From Collinsella sp. (GTDB lineage: Bacteria > Actinomycetota > Coriobacteriia > Coriobacteriales > Coriobacteriaceae), in the NCBI GenBank assembly GCA_019414265.1, contig DXMJ01000012.1:1-56807 (forward strand): a stretch of DNA of 56,807 bases, read 5' to 3'. Position numbers and translations under genes: made by a program. The number at the start of each line of letters is the position of its first letter. The first letter of the stretch is position 1. Positions 42,325-51,641 of the stretch are shown piece by piece. The notes beneath the pieces are model-generated. The model saw nothing but the letters and a program-made list of their open reading frames with translations. It had not been told where the DNA came from and did no database searches.

Positions 42325-43782
42325 TTAATGCGCGAGGCGGTAGAAATTCATCGATGCCGCGCCCTCGGCGTGCAGCTCCATCGCCGGAACCGCCGGCGAA
42401 TAGGTACGGCTCGTAAGTGCCGCCTCGCCGCCATTTGCAAAAATCTCGACCATCGTAGTGTCCGAAAGCACGCGCAGGTCGCGAAGGTCGCGAAGCTCGC
42501 TGAGCTCAATCGACCTCTGGTCGCGCCCATAGCCTTCGTCACCCATGTCGAGGGTAAGCATCCCGTCTGCATAGCGCACAAAGACACCCTTGCGGATTTC
42601 GAGCTCGACCATCTTGGCGCCCTCGCAGGAAACCACAAGATCAAACAGGCGGCCCGGCTCCTCAACGGTTTCACCGCCTATCGCGCGAACGCAGTCACCG
42701 CGCATCCTCTCAATCTCGTGCGCCGGCCGCTGGCAGAGCTTACCATCGCGTATGCTCAGCTCTCGCGGCACCGTCAACGCGCACTGCCACCCGCGCGCCA
42801 CCGTCGGGTTTTCTGCCGTCGCGTCGGGGCAACCCGACCATCCGATCATCAAACGCCGGCCTGCAGTATCCTCAAAGGACTGCGGAGCATAGAAATCAAA
42901 ACCGGCATCGACCATCGGGGGCATGCCCTGCCCGACGATTTTAAAGCTCGGCGCCTCCCAATCGGCCTCGATGGAGAACCACACGCACTGATGCGGATTG
43001 CGGTAATGCCAACCATCGGCAGGCACACCCTGCGGACAGCAAACGAGAATAAGCTCGCCATCGAGCTCAAACAGATCGGGGCACTCCCACATAAAGCCAA
43101 ACTTCTCGTCCAACTCAATGCGCGTCGCATAGCTCCAGTCCTCAAGATTGCGCGAGGTATAGACAAGCACGCACCCGCGATCGTCTTTCGTACGAGCGCC
43201 GAGAACCATGTAGTAGATACCGTCGTGTTCAAGGATCTTGGGGTCGCGCACGTGCGTACCGATATCGTCGGGGTAATCGACCGGCCCAACAGCTATGCGC
43301 TTCTCGCCCAATTCGTCGGGATTCTCGGCAACCATATGAATCTGGTTTTGCTCACGGCCCGTCAACACGTAGTCGTAATCATCGCGGTCAAAATGCTTAA
43401 CGTTGCCGGTATAGAAGTAGTGAATCTTGCCATCACGTACAAAGGCAGAACCAGAATACGCTCCACTCGAATCCAAATCGGAATCGGGGAACAACACGGG
43501 GCCGCGATTCTCGTACGTCACAAAATCCTTTGTCGTCAGATGGTTCCAAAGCACTGGACCGCCATGCGCAGCATCGAACGGATCGTATTGATGATAGATG
43601 TGATACGTATCACCAATCTGAACCAAACCGTTGGGGTCGTTGAGCCAGCCAAGCTCAGGCTCCACATGGAACAAAAGCCTATCGGGGTCGGACGCGATGC
43701 GAGCCGCCGTCTCATCCTGTCCAGCTCGCCACTGCTCATAGTCCGCACGCATCACCTTGTTTTTTTGATTAAACATCGCCAT
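42325..43782 (-). CDS. scrB: Sucrose-6-phosphate hydrolase (GH32)
   Basis: Splits sucrose 6-phosphate from the PTS into glucose 6-phosphate and fructose. The 485-residue GH32 enzyme has the nucleophile motif GWLNDPNG (Asp49), the transition-state stabiliser in VRDPKIL, and the acid/base Glu in MWECPDLF; a C-terminal beta-sandwich with VEIFANGGEAALTSR is present. Last gene of the sucrose operon (GH32 - EIIBC - this gene). Start at 43782 has AAGG at only 3 nt; an ATG two codons later (43776) has better spacing. Confidence 0.93.
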   Translation of the reverse strand: MAMFNQKNKVMRADYEQWRAGQDETAARIASDPDRLLFHVEPELGWLNDPNGLVQIGDTYHIYHQYDPFDAAHGGPVLWNHLTTKDFVTYENRGPVLFPDSDLDSSGAYSGSAFVRDGKIHYFYTGNVKHFDRDDYDYVLTGREQNQIHMVAENPDELGEKRIAVGPVDYPDDIGTHVRDPKILEHDGIYYMVLGARTKDDRGCVLVYTSRNLEDWSYATRIELDEKFGFMWECPDLFELDGELILVCCPQGVPADGWHYRNPHQCVWFSIEADWEAPSFKIVGQGMPPMVDAGFDFYAPQSFEDTAGRRLMIGWSGCPDATAENPTVARGWQCALTVPRELSIRDGKLCQRPAHEIERMRGDCVRAIGGETVEEPGRLFDLVVSCEGAKMVELEIRKGVFVRYADGMLTLDMGDEGYGRDQRSIELSELRDLRDLRVLSDTTMVEIFANGGEAALTSRTYSPAVPAMELHAEGAASMNFYRLAH

Positions 43783-43877
43783 TGACCTTCTCGTCTATGG
43801 GAAAGGACGCTCGACTCACACGAGCCGAACGCCCTTCCTCAAATGGACTTATCCTCAGATTACGCTGAACGGCTCAA

Positions 43878-45329
43878 CTAGAAGCTGACATCGAAGCCAG
43901 CGCCAGCGCCCTCTTCATCAGTAGTCGGCACGCCCTTTGCCTTGTTGTAGGCAAAGATCAAGACGATCGGCACGATAAAGGCGATGAGATTGCCAGCCAC
44001 ATACCACATGAGCGTCTCGGGCGTGACGATGAGCAGGCCAAGCACGCCGGTCAGACCCTGACCGATGGCGCGCACCTCAAAGAGCTTCACGAAGGCACCG
44101 CCGCAGCCTGCACCGATGCAAGCGCAGATGAACGGGATGATCGAGTAGCGCATGTTTGCAGCGAAGATAGCGGGCTCGGAGATTCCGACCAGCGTCGGGA
44201 TAAAGGACGACATGCAGATGTTGCGCTCTTTGGAATGCTTCTTATGAATGAGGTACATGCCGATGGCGCCGCCGCCCTGGGCGATAATGGAAACCGACCA
44301 GATGGCCTGGATGTAGTTGAAGCCAGTCGTGGCGACGAGGTTTGCCTCGATACCCTGGATGAACTGATGCGTACCGGTAACGACAAGCGGCTGCAGGAAC
44401 GCGGCGAAGACAAAGGCACCAAAGACGCCCATCCTGTTGTACAGGATATCGATTACGCCGCCGAGGACGTCGCCGATCAGGTTGCCGAGCGGGCCGAACA
44501 CGGTGAACAGGGCGACGTTAGCAAGAATCAGGGTAACGGTCGGGACAAAGACGAACGAAACGACCTCGGGGATGTACTTCTGGGCAATCTTTTCGACCTT
44601 GGCCATAAACCAGGCAGTCAGGATTGCAGGGAACACGCCGCCCTGGAAAGCAACCATGGGAATGGATAGCGGACCAAAGTTCCAGTACTCAGCACCCGTC
44701 GGGTCCATAACGAACGTGTTGCGGTTCATAAGGCTCGGGTGAACCATGACGATACCGACGAGGATGCCCAGGATCGGGTTACCGCCAAAACGCTTGACCG
44801 CGCTGTACATAACCAGGACAGGCAGGTAGTCGAACGTGGTGGCGATAATGGCAAAGAAGCTTGCGAGGTTCTTGAGGAACTCGCTGTGATCGGCGAGGCT
44901 GCCTTCCATGCCAAAGAGGCCGTTGGCAACGATCAGCGACTTAAGGCCGATGATGATTGCAGCGCCGACGAAGGCAGGAATGATGGGGATAAAGATATCC
45001 GAGAATACCTTGAGGACCGAGAAGAACTTGCCCTTCTTGTCCGCCTCGGCGCCCTTGACCTCGGAAGCACTGATCTCCTTAACGCCCGTCAGAGCCATAA
45101 ACTCATCGTAAACCTTGTTGACGGTACCGGTACCGAAGATGATCATGAGCTGGCCGCTGTTGTACAGCACGCCCTTGACGCCATCGATGTTCTCGAGCTC
45201 GGCCTTGTTGTATTTGCTCGTATCCTTGAGCACCAGACGCAGACGGGTCACGCAATGCGTGGCGCCCTCGATGTTCTCCAGTCCGCCGACGTTGTCGACG
45301 ACTTGCTGGGACACTGCCTTGTAGTCCAT
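43878..45329 (-). CDS. scrA: PTS sucrose-type EIIBC component
   Basis: Imports and phosphorylates a sugar, by context sucrose. The 483-residue protein has an N-terminal EIIB domain with phosphorylated Cys26 in THCVTRLRLVL and an EIIC domain (about 105-470) with about ten TM helices, including GGNPILGILVGIVMVHPSL and VTGTHQFIQGIEANLV. No EIIA domain is fused, so a glucose-type EIIA must come from elsewhere. MDYKAVSQQ at 45329 follows GGAGAGGAAC. It lies between the two GH32 genes on one strand. Confidence 0.92.
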   Translation of the reverse strand: MDYKAVSQQVVDNVGGLENIEGATHCVTRLRLVLKDTSKYNKAELENIDGVKGVLYNSGQLMIIFGTGTVNKVYDEFMALTGVKEISASEVKGAEADKKGKFFSVLKVFSDIFIPIIPAFVGAAIIIGLKSLIVANGLFGMEGSLADHSEFLKNLASFFAIIATTFDYLPVLVMYSAVKRFGGNPILGILVGIVMVHPSLMNRNTFVMDPTGAEYWNFGPLSIPMVAFQGGVFPAILTAWFMAKVEKIAQKYIPEVVSFVFVPTVTLILANVALFTVFGPLGNLIGDVLGGVIDILYNRMGVFGAFVFAAFLQPLVVTGTHQFIQGIEANLVATTGFNYIQAIWSVSIIAQGGGAIGMYLIHKKHSKERNICMSSFIPTLVGISEPAIFAANMRYSIIPFICACIGAGCGGAFVKLFEVRAIGQGLTGVLGLLIVTPETLMWYVAGNLIAFIVPIVLIFAYNKAKGVPTTDEEGAGAGFDVSF

Positions 45330-45374
45330 GTTCCTCTCCATTCCTTTTCTAAATCATAAAACGGTTCGTTGCCG

Positions 45375-46757
45375 CTACAGAGACGCGATCGTTGCGTTTG
45401 CGCACTTGAGCGCACCGTCGGTGACGGTAAGCGCCACACCCTGGCCCTGCTTGTTGCAGAAGCGAGCGTTGAGCGCAACATCATCGACAAAGATGGTCGC
45501 GATGTCGTCGTCGACGACCAGACGCACATGGTGAGTGCCCTCGCCCTTAAAGAACAACGGACGCTCGAGGCCCATGTTGTTGACCTGGAACCACGGATAC
45601 TGGGGGGCCGCCGTAAACTCGAGTTTGCCCTCACGCAGGTTGGCGCGGAACTCATAGGCAAGACCGGACTCGGCGTCCTCGGCAAGCTTCACCGAGAAGC
45701 CGGCAGCGTCACCGGCGAGCTCGATGTCGGCGTCGAGCATATAGGTAGAACCGGCATCCGCGGCGAGCACCTGCTCGACCTTGCCCGACTCGCACGAAAG
45801 CTCAAAGGCCTCGACTGCCTTAGCCTCGCCAAAGGCGCCAAGCATGCTGTCGGGAAGCTTGGTGCCGAGCGTTCCGTCGGCACGCTGAACGATCTCGAGA
45901 GGCATAAAAGTGCCACCCCACAGGTAAGAGCTGGGGTCGCCGCCCTCGTCGCGCGTAGGAACCCAACCAAAGAGAACGCGGCGCTCGCCGTCAAATGCGG
46001 TACGTGCAGCATAGTACGCGCGGCCATCGAAGGAATCGTCCGCAGGAGTGATCCAAGGACCGTTGATAGAGCGAGACATGCGGTAACGGGTCTTGTTGCC
46101 ATCACTGTACTCAGAGAACACCAGATACCACCAGTCGCCCATCTTAAAGAGATCAGGCATCTCGAACATGGTGTACAGGCCCGGATTCCACCAGTCGCCC
46201 TGGAACTCCCAGGCATCCAGGTCCTTGGAGGTGAACTTGACCAGACGACCGGTCATCAGACGCTTGTCCTCGCCCACACGCGTGCCGAGGATGAGCATGT
46301 ACTCTTCGTTCTCCTCATCCCAAAGAACAAAGGGATCGCGCCAGTTGCGGTCATCGTAACCCTCCTGGGGCGGAAGCAGCGTCTCGGCGATGTTCTTCTC
46401 CCACTTGACGGCGTCGTCACTCGTTGCGTGAAGAAGAACCTGCTTCATCAAGCGCGCGCGGACCTTATCGCGATTGCAACCAGTGTAGAGCGCATGGTAC
46501 TTGTCGCCCACCTTAAACACTGTGCCGGCATAAACATACTGGTCGACTTCCTCGTCGCCGCCACGCTCAAGGCTCTCGCCAAAGTCCTTGTAGTTGACGA
46601 AATCCTTGGTCGTCGCGAGTGCCCAGCCAAACGGCTCTCCGAAAGGTCCGGGGTTACGCGTGTCACGCTGATGATAGAGATAGAACGTGCCGTCCTCGCC
46701 GTACGGCATGATGTCGCCTACCCAAATTCCCTCAGGCTGGTAATACACCTTGTGCAT
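45375..46757 (-). CDS. GH32-like glycosidase, atypical nucleophile motif
   Basis: A 460-residue protein of GH32 fold. The N-terminal region IWVGDIMPYGEDGTFYLYHQ replaces the usual WLNDPNG; Asp15 is the likely nucleophile. RNWRDPFVLWDEE carries the RDP motif and YTMFEMPDLF the acid/base Glu. A C-terminal beta-sandwich (VDDVALNARFCNKQGQG) is present. It has no signal peptide, so substrate is intracellular, perhaps a phosphorylated or short fructo-oligosaccharide. First gene of the sucrose operon behind two LacI-type operators. RBS GGAAAGGAAG. Distinct from the scrB-type enzyme, so the operon encodes two specificities. Confidence 0.85.
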   Translation of the reverse strand: MHKVYYQPEGIWVGDIMPYGEDGTFYLYHQRDTRNPGPFGEPFGWALATTKDFVNYKDFGESLERGGDEEVDQYVYAGTVFKVGDKYHALYTGCNRDKVRARLMKQVLLHATSDDAVKWEKNIAETLLPPQEGYDDRNWRDPFVLWDEENEEYMLILGTRVGEDKRLMTGRLVKFTSKDLDAWEFQGDWWNPGLYTMFEMPDLFKMGDWWYLVFSEYSDGNKTRYRMSRSINGPWITPADDSFDGRAYYAARTAFDGERRVLFGWVPTRDEGGDPSSYLWGGTFMPLEIVQRADGTLGTKLPDSMLGAFGEAKAVEAFELSCESGKVEQVLAADAGSTYMLDADIELAGDAAGFSVKLAEDAESGLAYEFRANLREGKLEFTAAPQYPWFQVNNMGLERPLFFKGEGTHHVRLVVDDDIATIFVDDVALNARFCNKQGQGVALTVTDGALKCANATIASL

Positions 46758-46806
46758 CCGAGACTTCCTTTCCCACAAGATACTAACTCGGTACAACTGC
46801 AAGATA

Positions 46807-46838
46807 TGTCAATCGTTTTCATATGTCAAACGTTTTCA
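46807..46838 (-). promoter_or_regulatory. Two tandem LacI-type operators overlapping the sucrose operon promoter
   Basis: TGTCAATCGTTTTCA (46807-46821) and TGTCAAACGTTTTCA (46824-46838) are LacI-family half-symmetric sites around CGTT/ACGT. The minus-strand TTGACA of the first site could be the -35 box, so binding would block polymerase. A third, weaker site AAACGGTTGACATATGCC is near 46874. The same motif lies before the LacI gene. Confidence 0.72.
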
Positions 46839-46941
46839 CATCAATACGTCTTTTCGCAGTTCCAGTCGTCGGCAAACGGTTGACATATGCCGGCGAACGG
46901 TCATCAGAGGCGTTTGAGGAATTCTTTTGGCACGGGATGAA

Positions 46942-47952
46942 CTACGCGGTTTTGCCCTCAATGAGTTCAACGGGGAGCTTGATATTCGATTCAGGATTAT
47001 CGCCGTTAACAAGAGCGATGATGGATTGCGCCGCGAGCTCTCCGATGCGATCGATATCTTGGCGTACGGTTGTTAAGTCAGGCATAAACGTCATAGTGCG
47101 GCGGGCACCATCCGCGCCCACGACCTTAATATCGTCCGGAGCGCTCAAGCCGCGCTGCTTCATAATGTTGAGACAGATGGCCGCCATCGTGTCGTCTCCC
47201 GCAAAGATGCCGTCAATATCGGGGTTCTCATCGAGGATCTTCGCAACGACCGCGCTCTTTTCGTCGTCGGGCTTAACGAACTCGACCTCACGGACAAGCG
47301 CGGGCAAACCGGCCTGCTCAACAACATCGAGGTAGGCATCGGTACGCTTATTGGCAGGCATGCGCATGCGGCTATTGCTGCGCAGGCACAGGATGCGTGA
47401 ACACCCGTCATCGATCAGGCGACGCGTGGCAAGTTCGCCGATGCTATAGCTGTCGCTCGCAATCTGAACAGAGGCCTCGCCAAGGTCGCAGTCGATACCA
47501 ACCAGGCTCAAGCCCATCTCGGCATATGCCTCAGCACCGATATTGAGGGAGTTGACGATGACGCCGTCGACCATATTGCGGCGGAGCATGTCAATATAGG
47601 AACGCTCAAGATCGGGTCGATTGGCGCTGTTGCACAGCAACATCTTAAAGCCGTTTTCCGCCAACGTGCGCTCGACCGCCTGCACAACCTGAGCATGGAA
47701 CGGGCTGCTCACAAAGGGAACGATCATGCCGATAAGGTTCAGGCGACCGTTGAGCATGGCACGGGCGATATCGTTGGGCGTATAGTTGATGCGCTCCATC
47801 GCGGCATGGACCTTATCGCGGGTTTCTTGGCTAATATAGCCGCGATTATTAAGCACGCGAGATACCGTAGTGGGCGAAACCCCCGCCACCGCTGCAACTT
47901 CCTTGATGCCAGGCTTAGCAGAATCCTTAGAACGAGCGCCCTCGCGAGCCAT
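46942..47952 (-). CDS. LacI family transcriptional regulator of the sucrose operon
   Basis: A 336-residue repressor: an N-terminal LacI HTH (about 14-60; IKEVAAVAGVSPTTVSRVLNNRGYISQETR) with the hinge helix, and a periplasmic-binding-like effector domain (65-330; LIGMIVPFVSSPFHAQVV, GIFAGDDTMAAICLNIM). Effector is probably sucrose 6-phosphate or fructose; not shown. Start at 47952 follows GGGGGAGGG. It stands upstream of the sucrose operon on the same strand, separated by 184 bp with the operators. It has its own site at 47973. Confidence 0.9.
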   Translation of the reverse strand: MAREGARSKDSAKPGIKEVAAVAGVSPTTVSRVLNNRGYISQETRDKVHAAMERINYTPNDIARAMLNGRLNLIGMIVPFVSSPFHAQVVQAVERTLAENGFKMLLCNSANRPDLERSYIDMLRRNMVDGVIVNSLNIGAEAYAEMGLSLVGIDCDLGEASVQIASDSYSIGELATRRLIDDGCSRILCLRSNSRMRMPANKRTDAYLDVVEQAGLPALVREVEFVKPDDEKSAVVAKILDENPDIDGIFAGDDTMAAICLNIMKQRGLSAPDDIKVVGADGARRTMTFMPDLTTVRQDIDRIGELAAQSIIALVNGDNPESNIKLPVELIEGKTA

Positions 47953-47972
47953 AGCACCCTCCCCCATCAACA

Positions 47973-47987
47973 TGTCATACGTTTACA
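47973..47987 (-). promoter_or_regulatory. LacI-type operator before the regulator gene
   Basis: TGTCATACGTTTACA is the same motif as at 46807 and 46824, placed 20 bp before the repressor start; it suggests autoregulation. Confidence 0.65.
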
Positions 47988-48092
47988 TACGAACAAAGCA
48001 TACCCCAACAACAGCGGGAAGACGGTAACAGTACAAGTAAGTAAACGACTCATCCAAATAATTAGGAGAGTTTCGCCTAAAGGGTGACTACA

Positions 48093-48237
48093 CAGGACCC
48101 CGCCGGGGCTGCTTGGGCTATCTCCCAAAATATTCCGCAGGACGCAAGAAGCCCTCGCCGCACGAAGTGCGCAGCGAGGGTTTCTTGCATGTCCGAGGAC
48201 GTTTTGGGAGGTAACCCAAACAGCCCCGGCGATCCTG
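48093..48237 (-). other. Long hairpin element, family H1 (copy C), after the glycyl-radical gene
   Basis: Outer stem (about 48093-48130 with 48201-48237, several mismatches), inner stem GCAAGAA-ccctcgc (48143-48157 with 48174-48187) and a CAC-TTC-GTG tip. In the mRNA direction (minus) the loops read GTCCTC, GGAC, AT and GTCC, TGCGGAATA, matching copies A and B while the pairing four bases differ and compensate. It begins 16 nt after the glycyl-radical gene stop. Confidence 0.82.
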
Positions 48238-48253
48238 CGGGAGTTAAACCCCT

Positions 48254-48505
48254 TTAGAACTTGTCGTGGAAGGTACGCGCAATGACCTCGTCCTGCTGCT
48301 CCTTGGTGAGCGTGTGGAAGTTCACGGCATAGCCGGAAACGCGGATGGTCAGCTGCGGGTACTTCTCGGGGTGAGCCTGAGCGTCGAGCAGCGTCTCACG
48401 GTTGAAGACGTTGATGTTCAGGTGGTGGCCACCCTTCTCGGCGTAAGCGTCGAGCATGTGGACCAGGTTATCGGCCTGAGTCTCGGAAACTTCAGAAACC
48501 TTCAT
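48254..48505 (-). CDS. Glycyl-radical subunit of a split pyruvate formate-lyase
   Basis: An 83-residue protein equal to the C-terminal end of PFL: GGHHLNINVFNRETLLDA, EKYPQLTIRVSGYAV with the radical Gly58, and TKEQQDEVIARTFHDKF. In a normal PFL this is one polypeptide with the catalytic barrel. The gene directly upstream encodes the rest but lacks this part. It resembles GrcA/YfiD in having only the radical domain, but here there is no intact PFL in the window for it to repair. The start at 48505 follows GAAGGAGACACATT. Expected to be activated by PflA. Confidence 0.9.
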   Translation of the reverse strand: MKVSEVSETQADNLVHMLDAYAEKGGHHLNINVFNRETLLDAQAHPEKYPQLTIRVSGYAVNFHTLTKEQQDEVIARTFHDKF

Positions 48506-48528
48506 AATGTGTCTCCTTCGATCGATAG

Positions 48529-48589
48529 GCGCCGGCCGAAACCGGCGCACTAATCAGTAATCGTTATTGTTAGTATAGCACTAACAATA
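48529..48589 (-). promoter_or_regulatory. Two hairpins between the two pyruvate formate-lyase genes
   Basis: TATTGTTAGT/ACTAACAATA (48565-48574 with 48580-48589) begins 1 nt after the large-subunit stop; GCGCCGG/CCGGCGC (48529-48535 with 48542-48548) follows. Neither has a U-run. They could set the ratio of the two subunits by partial termination, mRNA processing or stability. Confidence 0.75.
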
Positions 48590-48590
48590 G

Positions 48591-50642
<2,052 letters not shown>

Positions 50643-50918
50643 TGTGTAACCACGCTCCTAGTTACGTGTAATGCGGCGCTCTCTCACACCGCTGCTTATT
50701 GAATTCTTGAATTTTCGGCTTGCACTACCGGCTTCTTCCGTTCTTCACCACATGTTGGTGCAGGGAAAAACGTTTGTCCACCTTGGAACTGCAACCCAAA
50801 ACCCAAGATTTCACCCGTTTGAGAAGGATAACATAGCGACCCTCTCCATCTGGGCTGTTATATGTTTCTTTTTTTATATCATAATGGCGTTTTTTACAAA
50901 CCCGCAGGAAATGCGAGC

Positions 50919-50937
50919 GTGAACAACTACCGTTCAC
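50919..50937. promoter_or_regulatory. Dyad upstream of pflB within a 549-bp gap
   Basis: GTGAAC and GTTCAC flank AACTACC; it lies about 280 bp upstream of the pflB start. The gap 50643-51191 is AT-rich near 50860-50910 (TTTTTTTATATCATAATGG), a good place for a promoter in the pflB direction, but no FNR or clear Rex box is found. No gene is recognised in the gap. Confidence 0.4.
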
Positions 50938-51157
50938 CGATTTGTTTAGTTTTTTCCTTGCCATTGTACGACGTTCACTCTAGCTGTTATGCCAGCTTTA
51001 GCAGGGTAAAGTGCCTCTGAGTGGGCTTTAGGACGTGCTCAGAGATCTACCCCTAACTTTGCTGATACCGACGGTGTACGGAGGTCGCCTAAAGGTTGTT
51101 TTCTAGGCATGTCCCAAAATCTACCGTATAGGGTGCGCGTGCGGGGGTATCATCTTT

Positions 51158-51194
51158 CACCGAAAATAGTTTCTAGTGTTAGGGGTTTTCGGTG
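51158..51194. promoter_or_regulatory. Inverted repeat spanning the MarR start codon
   Basis: CACCGAAAA (51158-51166) and TTTTCGGTG (51186-51194) enclose 19 nt; the right arm contains the GTG start. It could be the MarR operator or a hairpin hiding the translation start. Confidence 0.6.
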
Positions 51195-51641
51195 GAAGAT
51201 ACCGATTTCCGTGAACTTGGGCGTCAGCTCCTTACCGAGTTCGGCAGCATGCATCAGCGCATTTCGCGCTTTGCGGACAAAGCCCTCGGCGGCGAGATGG
51301 CCGTCATGCGCGCCCTCATGCTCGCTGGCGGTTCGCTCACGCCGAGCGAACTCGCCGATCGCGCCTGGGTCTCGAGCGCCCGCATCGCCAATATCCTACG
51401 CGCTCTCGAAGCCAAGGGCTGGGTCGAGCGCGAGCACTCAAAGACCGACCGTCGTCGCGTACACGTCACGGTGACCGACAAGGGATTCCAGGATCTCGAA
51501 ATCAAACGACGGGAATTCGAGGAGCGCACCGCGGCCTTCCTCGAGCAGCTCGGCGAAACAGATACCCAAGAGATGGTGCGCCTTCTAAGACGTGCCAACG
51601 AAATTATCGACCGCAATCAAGAAAGGAGAGATGCCGAGTGA
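51192..51641 (+). CDS. MarR family transcriptional regulator
   Basis: A 149-residue winged-helix regulator: ALMLAGGSLTPSELADRAWVSSARIANILRALEAKGWVERE is the wHTH, followed by KTDRRRVHVTVTDKG (wing) and a C-terminal dimerisation helix (RRANEIIDRNQERRDAE). It overlaps the first exporter gene by 4 bp and probably represses the exporter until a ligand binds. The start is GTG at 51192 with AGGGG upstream; no earlier ATG fits. Confidence 0.9.
   Translation: MEDTDFRELGRQLLTEFGSMHQRISRFADKALGGEMAVMRALMLAGGSLTPSELADRAWVSSARIANILRALEAKGWVEREHSKTDRRRVHVTVTDKGFQDLEIKRREFEERTAAFLEQLGETDTQEMVRLLRRANEIIDRNQERRDAE

Noticed and set aside
29776..48237. Integron attC-like sites for the H1 hairpins
   Set aside because: attC sites keep conserved outer core bases (GTT/AAC); here the outer stems vary and the inner loops are constant, and no integrase is present.
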